NCBI GenBank assembly: GCA_009914615.1
Contig: WNDX01000025.1
Span: 1-37,670, forward strand
Reading direction: 5' to 3'
DNA length: 37,670 nucleotides
Source: Herbaspirillum frisingense
GTDB lineage: Bacteria; Pseudomonadota; Gammaproteobacteria; Burkholderiales; Burkholderiaceae_D
Part shown: in pieces, positions 1 through 11,036 of the stretch
Position numbering within the stretch: the first letter of the stretch is position 1
How the letters are laid out: each line of letters begins with the position of its first letter
The notes under the pieces: generated by a model
What the model was told of the DNA's origin: nothing
Seen by the model: the letters and a program-made list of their open reading frames with translations, nothing else
Database searches by the model: none
Position numbers and translations under genes: made by a program

Positions 1-132
1 GTGAGTCAGCGGATTCCATTAGGGCCCGCAGGGAGATATCCGCTGCAACAAGGCCGGATATAAAACTGCAGCCTAGCCTGTCCAACAGCACATACTGTTT
101 CTTGCCAAACTGGAGGCGTCCATATAAAGAGT

Positions 133-1113
133 ATGGATACCTTGCAAAACATGCGCGTGTTCGCGCGCGTGGTCGAAGCCGGCAGTTTCACCTCGGCAGC
201 CCAGCAGATGGGGCTGACCACGGCCCACGTATCGCGCGCCGTGGCAGACCTGGAGCGCCATCTGCGCACGCGGCTGATGAACCGCACCACCCGCCGCTTC
301 GCCCTGACCGAGGCCGGCGAACGCTATCTGCTGCGTTGCCAGCAAATCATGTCTTATGTCGAGGAAGCCGAAGCCGAAGCAAGTGCCGCCTACGTCAAGC
401 CGTCCGGCCGTTTGCGAATCCATGCGATGACCAGTTTTGGGCAGCGCTACGTGATTCCGGCCATTTCGGGTTACCAGAAGCGCTATCCCGACGTGGCGGT
501 GGAGCTGACCCTGGCCCAGCGCATCCCCGACATGCTGGAAGAGGGCTATGACGTGTCGCTGGTGCTGGCGCGCGAATTGCCGGATTCCGGCCTGATCTAC
601 CGTCAGCTCGGCAGCACCTTCAGCATGCTGTGCGCCTCGCCGGCCTACATCGATAAATACGGCGCGCCGCAGAAGCCGGCCGATCTGGTCAACCACGCCT
701 GCCTGCAGCTGGTGAGCCCGATCTCGCCGCTGGATGAATGGATCATGGACGGGCCGGAAGGCGGCTCGGTCATCTCCGTCAAGAGCAATTTCCAGGTCAA
801 CGTGGCCGAGGCCATGCTGGCCGCCATCCGCGAAGGCATGGGGGTGGGCGTGCTGCCGATCTATTCGGCGGTCGATCCGCTGCGCGCCGGCACCATCGTG
901 CGCGTGCTGCCGCAGCACCGGCTGCAGAACATGAACGTGTATGCGCTGTATCCCTCGCGCCAGTATCTGGACGCCAAGATCAGCACCTGGGTGGACTGGA
1001 TGCACGAAAGCGTGGACAAGGCCCTGCAGGAAGACCATCAGGCGCTGGAGCGCATCGGCAGCCTGCGCGAAGAAATGCAGGGCATCGTTACCGCGCAGGA
1101 ACATATTCCCTGA
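133..1113 (+). CDS. LysR-family transcriptional regulator
   Basis: A 326-residue LysR-type regulator. Residues about 1-60 form the winged helix-turn-helix (AGSFTSAAQQMGLTTAHVSR, then a DLERHL recognition region and the TEAGERYL linker start). The rest is the periplasmic-binding-protein-like effector domain. The length is normal for the family. The ATG at 133 is preceded by AAAGAG; the better GGAG lies about 18 bases upstream, so ribosome binding is not ideal. The next gene, crcB, is on the same strand about 80 bases on, with no clear terminator between them. The sequence belongs to the large group often linked to redox or small-molecule oxidoreductase genes, but neither the inducer nor the target can be read here. 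The window begins only 132 bases upstream, so a divergent target gene would lie outside it. Confidence 0.93.
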   Translation: MDTLQNMRVFARVVEAGSFTSAAQQMGLTTAHVSRAVADLERHLRTRLMNRTTRRFALTEAGERYLLRCQQIMSYVEEAEAEASAAYVKPSGRLRIHAMTSFGQRYVIPAISGYQKRYPDVAVELTLAQRIPDMLEEGYDVSLVLARELPDSGLIYRQLGSTFSMLCASPAYIDKYGAPQKPADLVNHACLQLVSPISPLDEWIMDGPEGGSVISVKSNFQVNVAEAMLAAIREGMGVGVLPIYSAVDPLRAGTIVRVLPQHRLQNMNVYALYPSRQYLDAKISTWVDWMHESVDKALQEDHQALERIGSLREEMQGIVTAQEHIP

Positions 1114-1194
1114 GCAGGCGCGGCGAACGCGTCACTTTCTGGCATCATCGAGGCCGGACAGCAACGACGCAAGACGATCACGGGGAGGGCATGC

Positions 1195-1569
1195 ATGGGA
1201 TGGCTGGCGGTAGGCGCGGGAGCGACACTGGGCGCATGGTTGCGCTGGCAATTGTCGGTGGTCTATAACGTCGCCGGCCACCTGGTGCCGATCGGTACGC
1301 TGGCGGCCAATTGGACGGGCGGCTACGTGATCGGCTTGCTGGTGGCCTATTTCGAACAGCATCCGGCCTTGCCGCCCGAATGGCGGCTGTTCGCCGTCAC
1401 CGGTTTCCTGGGCGGGCTGACCACCTTTTCCACCTTCTCGGCCGAAGCCATGATCCTGCTGCAGCGCGGCGACTATCTCTGGGCCGTGGGCCATTCGGCG
1501 CTGCACCTGCTGGGCTCCATCGCGCTGTGCGTGGCCGGTTTCGCCACTTACCGCCATTTCTTTTCCTGA
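1195..1569 (+). CDS. crcB: Fluoride efflux channel CrcB (Fluc)
   Basis: A small four-helix inner-membrane protein of 124 residues that exports fluoride; family members work as dual-topology dimers. Family signatures are visible in order: GAWLRW near residue 14, the GTLAANWTGGYVIG segment in helix 2 with its conserved Asn, and GFLGGLTTFSTFSAE in helix 3 containing the Phe/Thr/Ser pore residues. The start at 1195 is set by a strong GGAGGG five bases upstream; an ATG at 1191 lies in another frame and is rejected. It is followed after 18 bases by an FMN reductase gene, probably in the same transcript. No fluoride riboswitch pattern was seen upstream. Confidence 0.95.
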   Translation: MGWLAVGAGATLGAWLRWQLSVVYNVAGHLVPIGTLAANWTGGYVIGLLVAYFEQHPALPPEWRLFAVTGFLGGLTTFSTFSAEAMILLQRGDYLWAVGHSALHLLGSIALCVAGFATYRHFFS

Positions 1570-1587
1570 TCCGTTCCCGACTTCCCG

Positions 1588-2169
1588 ATGGCAGAAGCAA
1601 TCCCGATATCCGATTGCCGTTTCCGCGTGCTGACCCTGTCCGGCAGCCTGCGTTCGGCCTCTTCCAATACCGCGTTGCTGGAGGCTGCGGCCCGGCTGGC
1701 GCCGCCGGCATTGTCGCTGCGGCAATATTATGGCTGGGGCGCGCTGCCCGCCTTCAATCCGGACCAGGAAGGACAGGCGCCCGACAGCGTGCTGGCCTTC
1801 CGCGACGCCTTGCGCAGCGTCGATGCGGTGCTGATCGCCAGTCCGGAATACGCCCACGGCGTGCCCGGTGCCTTCAAGAACGCGCTGGACTGGGTGGTGG
1901 GCAGTGGCGAGTTCATCCATAAGCCGGTGGCGGCCATCAATGCCTCCGGCCGCGCCGTGCATGCGCAGGCCTCGCTGCTCGATACTCTTACCATGATGAA
2001 TGCCGATGTGGCGTTGACCGCATGCGCAGTGATCGCCTTGCCGACCAACCGGCTGGATGCGGCGGCGATGCTGGCCGATGCCGCGATCGCCGACGGCCTG
2101 CGCCGGGTGCTGGCCGCCTTGCACGCGCACTTGCTGGGGAAAGGTTCCGACGGCGCCGGCATGGCTTGA
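1588..2169 (+). CDS. NADPH-dependent FMN reductase family protein
   Basis: A 193-residue flavodoxin-like NAD(P)H:FMN or quinone reductase. The N-terminal phosphate-binding loop LSGSLRSASSNTALL (about residues 13-27) and the SPEYAHGVPGAFKNALDW segment (about 91-108) are characteristic of the family and form the FMN pocket. The protein should be soluble and cytoplasmic and reduce FMN, quinones or other electron acceptors; the actual substrate cannot be read. It starts 18 bases after crcB stops and is probably co-transcribed. The ribosome-binding site is weak, so translation may be partly coupled to crcB. It ends just before the clpB heat-shock promoter. Confidence 0.9.
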   Translation: MAEAIPISDCRFRVLTLSGSLRSASSNTALLEAAARLAPPALSLRQYYGWGALPAFNPDQEGQAPDSVLAFRDALRSVDAVLIASPEYAHGVPGAFKNALDWVVGSGEFIHKPVAAINASGRAVHAQASLLDTLTMMNADVALTACAVIALPTNRLDAAAMLADAAIADGLRRVLAALHAHLLGKGSDGAGMA

Positions 2170-2216
2170 CTTGTATCAAAGCTGCAGCATGCCGGCGGTA
2201 TTGCTGCATCGCCTTG

Positions 2217-2244
2217 CTTGAAATTGTAACGGCCGGCCCAATTT
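2217..2244 (+). promoter_or_regulatory. Sigma-32-type heat-shock promoter of clpB
   Basis: CTTGAA at 2217-2222 is followed by a 14-base spacer and CCCAATTT at 2237-2244, close to the heat-shock consensus CTTGAA and CCCCATnT. The predicted start near 2251 would give a leader of about 22 bases containing GGAG at 2263-2266 before the ATG at 2273. The position directly upstream of a ClpB chaperone gene makes this reading likely. Confidence 0.8.
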
Positions 2245-2272
2245 TCCTATCATTGAAAAATTGGAGCGAATC

Positions 2273-4858
<2,586 letters not shown>

Positions 4859-4919
4859 GGCAGGAAGGCGCGCTTGCGGGCGCGCCGGCCTGTGCATGGA
4901 GAACGGATGCTCCAATCGG

Positions 4920-4955
4920 ACGGCGGATGCGTGGCGACACGTATCCGCCGTTTTT
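4920..4955 (+). terminator. Rho-independent terminator of clpB
   Basis: The inverted repeat CGGCGGATGCGTG (4921-4933) and CACGTATCCGCCG (4938-4950) has a GCGA loop and one G-U pair. An A at 4920 lies before the left arm and a run of five T follows the right arm. It lies 60 bases after the clpB stop. A second GC-rich hairpin (GGCGCGC with GCGCGCC, about 4867-4886) precedes it. Confidence 0.88.
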
Positions 4956-5356
4956 CATGCGCTGTTTCTCCCTGGCAGACGAAGCGATGTGTGCATGCAA
5001 AAAGTTGTCATGCATTTCATTTTAATTGGCAAAACGACCATGAGCGGCCTGCGGTGCAGGAGTTGTCGTGGCATTTATTCCCGCGCTTCGCAAAAATGAT
5101 TCCCAAAGCAAGAGCGAATGTGCTATCTACTTGAGCTGGAACGATGCGCTGCCGCATGGGCTGAAATGTCGCCGCGGAGCGCTTTCGCATAGAATGCTTG
5201 TCTTTGGGAAATGCGGGGGCGGCGCCTTCGGCGATCTCGCGACGCCGGTGCAACGAGGCACGGCAGCAAGGAACACATGCTTAGAAACAGCGATAGCAGC
5301 GGTCTGACGAATCTCACCAGTCTCACGAATTTCACGAGTTTCACAAGGGGGCGATT
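4956..5356. other. Gene-free stretch between clpB and the diguanylate cyclase
   Basis: About 400 bases without a convincing gene; the open frames here lack family features and a good ribosome-binding site. The first half is AT-richer than its surroundings. TAGAAT at 5190-5195 could be a -10 element for the next gene, but no good -35 is visible. The end holds a 9-base tandem repeat described separately. No riboswitch or structured RNA was recognised. Confidence 0.5.
5307..5342 (+). repeat. Degenerate 9-base tandem repeat, four units
   Basis: Four consecutive units read ACGAATCTC, ACCAGTCTC, ACGAATTTC and ACGAGTTTC, then a partial ACAAG that runs into the ribosome-binding site AAGGGGG. The period is a multiple of three. 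In the frame of the following cyclase it would read Ser/Phe-His-Gln/Glu repeats, but no ATG, GTG or TTG start exists upstream in that frame before the stop at 5294. Confidence 0.75.
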
Positions 5357-7090
5357 CTGAAGCAGTCGTCTTTGCAACGGCTTTTCATCCTGCCGTTCAT
5401 CTTCCTGATGGTTTGCCTGGCGCTGACCATAGGATGGTTCCTGTATCGCGCCGGTGACGATGCCACGGAAGTCCTGGCGCGTAATGCGCTGATGGAAGTG
5501 ATGGGGCGCGTGAGTCAGGCGATTGATCGCCAGACCCTGAGCGCGCGCGAAAGCCTCAACGTGGTGGCGCCGCCGCCGGTGCCGTCGCCCAATCCCGGCG
5601 AAGCGCCCGCCGCGCTGCCTTTCCCCAGGGATCGCAAGCAGCTCGAAGAGCGCCTGTGGTTGGCTAATGCCTTGTTCGATGACCCCAGCTACGTCTATTT
5701 CGGCGGCGTTGACGGCAGTTTTCTCGGCATCAAGCAAGAGAGCCGCAACGTCTTCATGTACAGCGTGCGCGAACCCGAGGGCAAGAATTACGTCTATTAC
5801 CTGCGCGGCCCCGGTGCCGAGATGAAGCTGGCCGCGATCCAGGACTACGAGCCGCGCAAGCGCCCCTGGTATCTGCAGGCAGTAGAGCACGGCCGCGAGA
5901 CCTGGTCGTCGGTGTATGCCGATTTTCGCCTCAAGCACCTGGGTATCAACCTGTCCAAGCCCATCTTCGATGCCGATGGGAACCTGATGGGCGTGGCCAA
6001 CAGCAGCATCGGCCTGCTGCAGCTCACCACCTTCCTGCGCCAGTTGCCGCTGGGGCGTAACGGTGTGGCCTTTGTCACCGAGCTCAAGGGCGACATGATC
6101 GCCACTTCCTTCAATGAGCCGCTGCACGAGATCAAGGACAATACCGGCGAATTCACACGCCTGACCGCGCAGCAGAGCAAGTCGCCGCTGGTGCAACAGG
6201 CGTTCGACGAGGTGCACAATTACCTGGCGCTGCATACCGCCGAGCCGGGCAAACTGATCCTGCTGGGCGCGCGTAGTGAGGGCAGCAAGATCGAGGTGGC
6301 GTTCCGCCTGCATCATGACGAGGCCGGTCTGGATTGGCTGGCCATCAGCGCGGCGCCGCGTTCCGATTTCCTCGGCTCGGTGACGGGCGGCGTCTATCAG
6401 ACCTTGCTGCTGGGCCTGGTGGCGGTGTGCCTGACCTTCGTGATCGGTTTCCTGCTGCTGCGTTGGGTGCTGCGCGATATCCGCAAGCTGACGCTGGCGG
6501 CCCAGAGCATCGGCAACGGCAGTCCGTTCCCGGCCCTCAACATCGATCGCAACGATGAGATCGGCCAGCTCGCGCAGAGCTTCCAGGAGATGGAGCGCAA
6601 CCTGCGCACCGATCGCCTGACCAATGTGCTCAACCGCGATTCGCTGATTGCGCAGATCGATTTCCGCCGCCGCAATGCTTCCGAGGCCAATCCGCTGCGC
6701 TTCTCGATGCTGTTCATCGATCTCGACCGTTTCAAGGCGGTCAACGACGAGTTCGGTCATGACGAAGGCGACAAGGTGCTCATCGCCATCGCCGAGCGCC
6801 TGCAGCACACCTTGCGCCACGACGATTCGGTGGCGCGTTTCGGCGGCGACGAGTTCGTGGTCTATCTGCATGGCGTGACCGACATCGAGGTCGCGCGCAC
6901 CATCGCCGACAAGATCCGCCACTCGGTCAACAAGCCCATCGAAGGCCGCGACGGCAACCAGTACACGGTCGATGCCTCGGTGGGCGTCTCGCTCTACCCG
7001 GAAGACGGCCTGGATGTCGAAACCCTGCTGCGCGTGGCCGATTCCCGCATGTTCGACCAGAAACGCCTGCATCGCATGCTGTCGGTGTGA
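5357..7090 (+). CDS. Membrane diguanylate cyclase (Cache-type sensor, HAMP, GGDEF)
   Basis: About 577 residues. It should make cyclic-di-GMP from two GTP in response to a periplasmic signal. Order: a transmembrane helix near residues 8-30, a periplasmic Cache-type sensor region (about 35-340), a second helix (about 345-372), HAMP (about 368-415), and GGDEF (about 420-575). The GGDEF signature at 496-500 is intact and an RxxD inhibitory site (RHDD at 487-490) precedes it, so the enzyme is probably active and product-inhibited. The start is unusual. No ATG or GTG is available. CTG at 5357 lies six bases after AAGGGG (5345-5350) and gives the natural N-terminus [13 protein letters not shown] at 5372 is the fallback but lies 21 bases from the same site. 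The gene stops 35 bases before the RraA-like gene. Confidence 0.92.
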   Translation: MKQSSLQRLFILPFIFLMVCLALTIGWFLYRAGDDATEVLARNALMEVMGRVSQAIDRQTLSARESLNVVAPPPVPSPNPGEAPAALPFPRDRKQLEERLWLANALFDDPSYVYFGGVDGSFLGIKQESRNVFMYSVREPEGKNYVYYLRGPGAEMKLAAIQDYEPRKRPWYLQAVEHGRETWSSVYADFRLKHLGINLSKPIFDADGNLMGVANSSIGLLQLTTFLRQLPLGRNGVAFVTELKGDMIATSFNEPLHEIKDNTGEFTRLTAQQSKSPLVQQAFDEVHNYLALHTAEPGKLILLGARSEGSKIEVAFRLHHDEAGLDWLAISAAPRSDFLGSVTGGVYQTLLLGLVAVCLTFVIGFLLLRWVLRDIRKLTLAAQSIGNGSPFPALNIDRNDEIGQLAQSFQEMERNLRTDRLTNVLNRDSLIAQIDFRRRNASEANPLRFSMLFIDLDRFKAVNDEFGHDEGDKVLIAIAERLQHTLRHDDSVARFGGDEFVVYLHGVTDIEVARTIADKIRHSVNKPIEGRDGNQYTVDASVGVSLYPEDGLDVETLLRVADSRMFDQKRLHRMLSV

Positions 7091-7125
7091 GGCGGCAATC
7101 CATCCGTGAAATCAAGGAGAACGTC

Positions 7126-7617
7126 ATGAGCTTTGCCACCTGCGATCTGTGCGATGCCAATGAAGACAAGCTGGCCGCCGGCACGCTGCACGTCCTGCCG
7201 CCCATCTTTGCCTCGTTCGGACGCAAGCAGGCATTCGCGGGACCGGCCAAGACCTTGAAGGTGTTCGAAGACAACGTGCTGGTGCGCGCCGCGCTGGAAA
7301 CGCCCGGCAACGGCCAGGTGCTGGTGGTGGACGGCGGCGGCAGCCTGCGCTGCGCGCTGGTGGGCGGCAATCTCGGCCAGTTGGCGGAGAAGAACGGCTG
7401 GGCCGGCATCCTCGTCAACGGCTGCGTGCGCGATGCGCTCGAACTGAATGCTTGCGAAGTCGGCATCCGCGCTCTGGCCACGCATCCGCAGCGCAGCTTC
7501 CGCAAGGGCGCGGGCGACGCCGACATCAAGGTCGGCATTGCCGGTGTGGCGGTGTATCCGGGCGACTGGATCTATGCCGATGTGGATGGAGTGCTGGTGT
7601 CGCGCGCGCCGCTCTAG
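7126..7617 (+). CDS. RraA-family protein (RNase E regulator-like or aldolase-like)
   Basis: A 163-residue RraA-like protein, close in length to E. coli RraA (161). The ATG at 7126 follows AAGGAG at 7114-7119; an in-frame GTG at 7087 overlapping the previous stop is rejected. The glycine-rich [21 protein letters not shown] segment and the following [17 protein letters not shown] are the conserved core that forms the central cavity of the trimer. The family contains true RNase E inhibitors, and also 4-hydroxy-4-methyl-2-oxoglutarate aldolases and oxaloacetate decarboxylases that use an Arg-Asp pair in this core (RD in CVRDAL). The sequence fits both, so the function is not settled by homology. 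It is probably co-transcribed with the upstream cyclase. Confidence 0.88.
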   Translation: MSFATCDLCDANEDKLAAGTLHVLPPIFASFGRKQAFAGPAKTLKVFEDNVLVRAALETPGNGQVLVVDGGGSLRCALVGGNLGQLAEKNGWAGILVNGCVRDALELNACEVGIRALATHPQRSFRKGAGDADIKVGIAGVAVYPGDWIYADVDGVLVSRAPL

Positions 7618-7646
7618 GCGAAGCTTGCGCCTGCGCCGTCGGCAAG

Positions 7647-7682
7647 CCCGGCGCACATCCCGGCGCGCATCCCGGCGCGCAT
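7647..7682. repeat. 12-base tandem repeat, three units
   Basis: Three adjacent copies: CCCGGCGCACAT (7647-7658), CCCGGCGCGCAT (7659-7670) and CCCGGCGCGCAT (7671-7682). The last two are identical and the first differs by one base. They lie between the rraA-like stop and the stop of the small minus-strand ORF. Confidence 0.85.
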
Positions 7683-7683
7683 C

Positions 7684-7824
7684 TCAGAAGTCCAGTTGCT
7701 CCGGCGGCAGGCCTGGCACCGCGGCGATCTTTTCCTGGATCCGCGGCCGCAGTGTGCTGCTGTTTTCCTGCTTGGCGTAGGCCGGCTGGGTGATGCCGGG
7801 CCGGCCGGCGACGTCTGCCTGCAT
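7684..7824 (-). CDS. Possible small protein, 46 residues
   Basis: Not recognised. Reading the minus strand from ATG at 7824 gives 46 codons: an N-terminus MQADVAGRPGITQPAYAK, a Ser/Thr-rich centre, and a basic stretch RPRIQEKIAAVPGLPPEQ before LDF and a TGA stop. Almost all third positions are G or C (about 40 of 46), as in the neighbouring real genes and unlike the overlapping frames. The peptide has no hydrophobic segment and should be soluble. No good ribosome-binding site precedes the ATG, which is the main weakness. It lies 45 bases downstream of the FUSC-family gene on the same strand, so it may be translated from that transcript. It could also be chance in GC-rich DNA. Confidence 0.4.
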   Translation of the reverse strand: MQADVAGRPGITQPAYAKQENSSTLRPRIQEKIAAVPGLPPEQLDF

Positions 7825-7869
7825 CCGGCGGTCACGCCGCCCGGGAGCGACCGCCGTGAAAGAGACGCG

Positions 7870-10095
7870 TCAGTTCTTGCGCAGGATATTGTCGATGGCC
7901 GTGGTCTGCGTGACGATCTCCTGCAGGTCCTGATTCAGCAGGCTGGTGCGGCGGCGCAGCGTCTCCCATCCCGACCAGGCGCTGGCTTCGGCGGGGACGG
8001 GCTCCGGCGTGACCGGGCCGACCAGTTCGATCTTGCCCGACAGCGCCTTCTGTTCCGGCGCTTCCGGCGAGACTGTCACGGCGCCGCTGCGCTTCTTCGA
8101 CTTCGGGGCCAGGATGCGCTGCGCCTCGGCCAGGTGTTCGCTGGCTTCGAGATAGGTTTCTTCGATCAGCTTGTTGACCGCGCCTTCCGGCACGTTGTCC
8201 TGATGGCGCCGCAGCATCAGGCGCAGCGCGGCGATGTGGGCCGCGACCAGGTAGTTCTGCACGATGAAGCGGTTGAGTTCCTTGACCGCGCGATGTTTGG
8301 TGACCGGTTCGTCCATCATGCGCACCAGCGCCGAGATCAGCGCCGCCAGGCTATCCATGAAACCCTTGCGGCAGACGCGGTAGAAGAAGTCGTCCTTGAC
8401 CTTGCCCTCCAGCATGTCGCGACTGGCCGTCAGGTAGCGCTGGCTGGACTTGAGCACGTTGCGCAGCAGCTTGGGCAGGTCGCGGTATTCCCAGGCCGGC
8501 AGCACATAGCTGAACAGGGTGGCGATGACCACGCCGATGACGGTATCGATCAGGCGCTCGCCGATCACGCCCTGGTGCCCTGCCGGCACCAGCAGGTTCA
8601 GCAGCATCAGGATCTGCACCGAGGCAGCGATGGCGGTATAGCGGTACTTCACATAGGTGAAGGCCGGCGCCGCCACGCTGGCGGCGAACAGCACCGCCAT
8701 CTGGCCCATCGGGTTGTGCACGAAGCGCAGGATCAGCATCGTGATCAGGCAGCCGATGATGGTGCCGATCAGGCGATCGGCCATGCGCTGCTTGGTCGCG
8801 CTGAAATTGGGTTTGAGGATGATCACGATGGTCAGCACGATCCAGTAGCCGTGCGCCATGTAGGGCAGGTGGTTGGAGATCCACAGCCCGGTGGTCACCG
8901 CCAGCGCCACGCGGATGGCAAAGCGGAAGATCGGCGACTGCCAGCGCAGGTTGACCAGCAGCATGTTGAACTTGAACTTCTGCTGGGTCAGGAAGGGCGT
9001 CATGTCCGAGCCCGGCAGGATAGGGATGGGATCGACCGGATTTTGCGTGGCCTGGTGCAACTGGCCGATCAGTTCCATGATGTCGCGGATCTTGTTGTAG
9101 GTTACGCGCAGAATGGTCAGCGCTTCCTCCGAAGCCTGGTTGGGGCCAGGCTGGGACATCTGCTGCATTTCATACTGGATCGCGCGCAGCTCCGCCTTGT
9201 AGCTCACCGTCGGCGTGGAAGCCTTCTTGCGGGTGATGGCATAGGCGATCGATTCGATGTCTTCGCCAGCCTTGTTGGCCAGGTCGCGCAGGAAGATCAT
9301 CACGTCGGCGTTACCGAAGTGATTGCGCAGGAAAGCGTAATCGGCGTGGGTGGAGAGCACCTGTTCGTAGAGCTCCAGCATGGACAGGTGCACCTGCACC
9401 AGCAGGCCGTCCTGCTTGGTGTAGAGGTCGCGCAGGATCAGGTCGCGCGACGCCTGCTGCTTGTCGGCCACCACGATCTGCTGGCGCACCAGTTGGTTGA
9501 ACTGGTTGGCCAGGTCGTGACGCACATCATAGAAGTCGGCCTTGATGCGCAGGTAGCGCGCCAGCTCGAACAGGGCTTCGGCCAGCACCTGTTGCTTGAT
9601 GCGGCGGCGCAGAAACCACGACACCGCCATCGAATACGCCAGATAACCCAGGCCGCCGCCCAGGAACAGCGCCGCATGCAGGAGGGCGTCGGCGATCGGC
9701 ACCTGATTTTCCATCGACAGCGTCATCACCATCAGCGCGGCGAACTGCAGCGGCATGGTCTTCTTGCCATACACCACCATCATGCTGGCAAAGAAGCTGA
9801 CCACCACCATCATGGCGCTGACCAGCCAGGGGATGGGCGCGGCCAGGCTGATGATGAGCATCACCAGCGTACACAGCAGCACACCGGCCAGCATTTCGTT
9901 GAACTTGTGGCGCAAGGGGCTGGGCAGATCCATCAGGCTGGTGCACAGCGCGCCCAGGAACACCGTCATGGTGGTCTGCATGTCGGCCACGTTGTAGACC
10001 AGCATGGTGAAGCCGACCACCCCGATCGCGATCCGCACCCCAGTATAGAAATAATGACTGAATAGAAACGTGCGGATGTCCAGGGCGTAATGCAT
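7870..10095 (-). CDS. FUSC-family inner-membrane protein (YccS/aromatic-acid exporter type)
   Basis: About 741 residues. The protein has two blocks of hydrophobic helices, residues about 15-160 and 370-510, each followed by a cytoplasmic helical region. This is the duplicated layout of the YccS/YhfK/fusaric-acid-resistance (FUSC) family. The second block contains the typical YWIVLTIVIILKPNFSATKQR segment and the conserved R-x-x-GT-x-x-G pattern. Members are thought to move aromatic acids or similar anions, but the substrate is unknown here. The ATG at 10095 (MHYALDIRTF) is preferred to an upstream TTG at 10125; GAAAG lies about six bases before it. The tail after residue 700 is low-complexity and probably cytoplasmic. 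It is not obviously in an operon with the thioesterase 240 bases upstream. Confidence 0.88.
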   Translation of the reverse strand: MHYALDIRTFLFSHYFYTGVRIAIGVVGFTMLVYNVADMQTTMTVFLGALCTSLMDLPSPLRHKFNEMLAGVLLCTLVMLIISLAAPIPWLVSAMMVVVSFFASMMVVYGKKTMPLQFAALMVMTLSMENQVPIADALLHAALFLGGGLGYLAYSMAVSWFLRRRIKQQVLAEALFELARYLRIKADFYDVRHDLANQFNQLVRQQIVVADKQQASRDLILRDLYTKQDGLLVQVHLSMLELYEQVLSTHADYAFLRNHFGNADVMIFLRDLANKAGEDIESIAYAITRKKASTPTVSYKAELRAIQYEMQQMSQPGPNQASEEALTILRVTYNKIRDIMELIGQLHQATQNPVDPIPILPGSDMTPFLTQQKFKFNMLLVNLRWQSPIFRFAIRVALAVTTGLWISNHLPYMAHGYWIVLTIVIILKPNFSATKQRMADRLIGTIIGCLITMLILRFVHNPMGQMAVLFAASVAAPAFTYVKYRYTAIAASVQILMLLNLLVPAGHQGVIGERLIDTVIGVVIATLFSYVLPAWEYRDLPKLLRNVLKSSQRYLTASRDMLEGKVKDDFFYRVCRKGFMDSLAALISALVRMMDEPVTKHRAVKELNRFIVQNYLVAAHIAALRLMLRRHQDNVPEGAVNKLIEETYLEASEHLAEAQRILAPKSKKRSGAVTVSPEAPEQKALSGKIELVGPVTPEPVPAEASAWSGWETLRRRTSLLNQDLQEIVTQTTAIDNILRKN

Positions 10096-10334
10096 GAAGA
10101 CTTTCGACGTTGAATCGCCGTTCAATTTGGTAGGCGCTTATTTTGTGCCTTCTTTGACGATTAAACAACCGAAGGGCAGGCGTCGCTTCAAAACAAATAC
10201 GTTGAACGAAACGGGCAGTCGCCGGTCTCGGCCGGCGCGTGCCTGCGCGAGGCGGAACGGAGGGCGCGCGAGCTGAAGTTTTTTCACCGCCGTCCCATCG
10301 CGCAGCAGGGCGGAGCGGCGGTGGAGGGCGAGGA

Positions 10335-10865
10335 TCAGGGCAGGGGGAACACCAGGCAGGTGGTAGTGGCATGGGCGTACAGCTTGCCGTCGGCGTCATA
10401 GATGCGGCCCTCGGCGATGCCCACCTGCTTGCCGACCTGGATCACCTTGCCTTCGGCGCGCACCGGGCCGGTCTTGTCGGTCAGGGCGCGCACCAGGTTC
10501 ACTTTCAATTCCAGTGTGGTGTAGCCCAAACCTTGCGGCAGCATGGAATGCACCGCGCAGCCTACCGCTGAATCCAGCAGCGTGCAGAAATAGCCGCCGT
10601 GCACGCTGCCCAGCGGATTGTAGTGGCGCCGGTCGGGCGTGCCCTGGAATACGATGCGGCCGGGTTCGCCTTCGACCGGGATGAAATCCATGGTGTCGCC
10701 GATCGGCACCGAGGGCAGCAGGCCGTCCCAGATCTTCTGCAGGAAATCCATCCCACTGCCGGCCTTTAGATCGGCCAGGCTGGATACGCCCGGCGGCGCC
10801 AGCTTGGCGCGGACCGCCTCTTCCTGCCGGCGCCACAGCGCCAGCGTCTCTTCTTTTGTCGTCAT
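10335..10865 (-). CDS. PaaI-type hotdog thioesterase
   Basis: A 176-residue acyl-CoA thioesterase-like protein of the PaaI/YbgC hotdog superfamily. The core HGGYFCTLLDSAVGCA (about residues 90-105) carries the HGG turn and the Asp on the long helix that act in catalysis in PaaI enzymes. An N-terminal extension of about 60 residues precedes the hotdog fold, longer than in minimal PaaI (about 140 residues). It is probably a soluble tetramer that releases CoA from aryl- or acyl-CoA. The ATG at 10865 has GGAGGA at a good distance. A strong promoter at 10934-10962 drives it; aceA is divergent. Proximity to isocitrate lyase hints at fatty-acid or acetyl-CoA metabolism, but that is inference only. 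Confidence 0.9.
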   Translation of the reverse strand: MTTKEETLALWRRQEEAVRAKLAPPGVSSLADLKAGSGMDFLQKIWDGLLPSVPIGDTMDFIPVEGEPGRIVFQGTPDRRHYNPLGSVHGGYFCTLLDSAVGCAVHSMLPQGLGYTTLELKVNLVRALTDKTGPVRAEGKVIQVGKQVGIAEGRIYDADGKLYAHATTTCLVFPLP

Positions 10866-10933
10866 TTGTCTTCCTCCGGGCTTGGGGCGCCCGCTGCGCA
10901 GTGATAAAGGCTTGCCTGAAGCAAGTCACTTTT

Positions 10934-10962
10934 ATTATGCAAGACGAGACGATCTCAGTCAA
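10934..10962 (-). promoter_or_regulatory. Sigma-70 promoter of the thioesterase gene
   Basis: On the minus strand TTGACT (complement of 10957-10962) is followed after exactly 17 bases by CATAAT (complement of 10934-10939). Each hexamer matches consensus at five of six positions. The leader would be about 60 bases. Confidence 0.75.
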
Positions 10963-10969
10963 AAAATTT

Positions 10970-10979
10970 CGAACGTTCG
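10970..10979. promoter_or_regulatory. Perfect palindrome upstream of the thioesterase promoter
   Basis: CGAACGTTCG is a perfect 10-base palindrome starting eight bases upstream of the -35 element of the thioesterase promoter, a position suited to an activator or a repressor. The binding protein cannot be named from the sequence. Confidence 0.4.
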
Positions 10980-11036
10980 TATTAAATGGAGTTGCCCATG
11001 CCGAAGACGACGGCAGAGCTTCTTGAAAACGCTGCT

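Noticed and set aside
1114..1194. Possible fluoride riboswitch before crcB
   Set aside because: The spacer has no match to the conserved fluoride-riboswitch segments; only an ordinary strong ribosome-binding site is visible.
7696..10065. 789-residue open frame on the plus strand opposite the FUSC gene
   Set aside because: Low-complexity shadow of the membrane protein; its start lies in the spacer and it has no domain features.
10261..10330. Hairpin CACCGCCG/CGGCGGTG after the thioesterase as a terminator
   Set aside because: On the minus strand the stem is followed by A rather than T, so it is not an intrinsic terminator.
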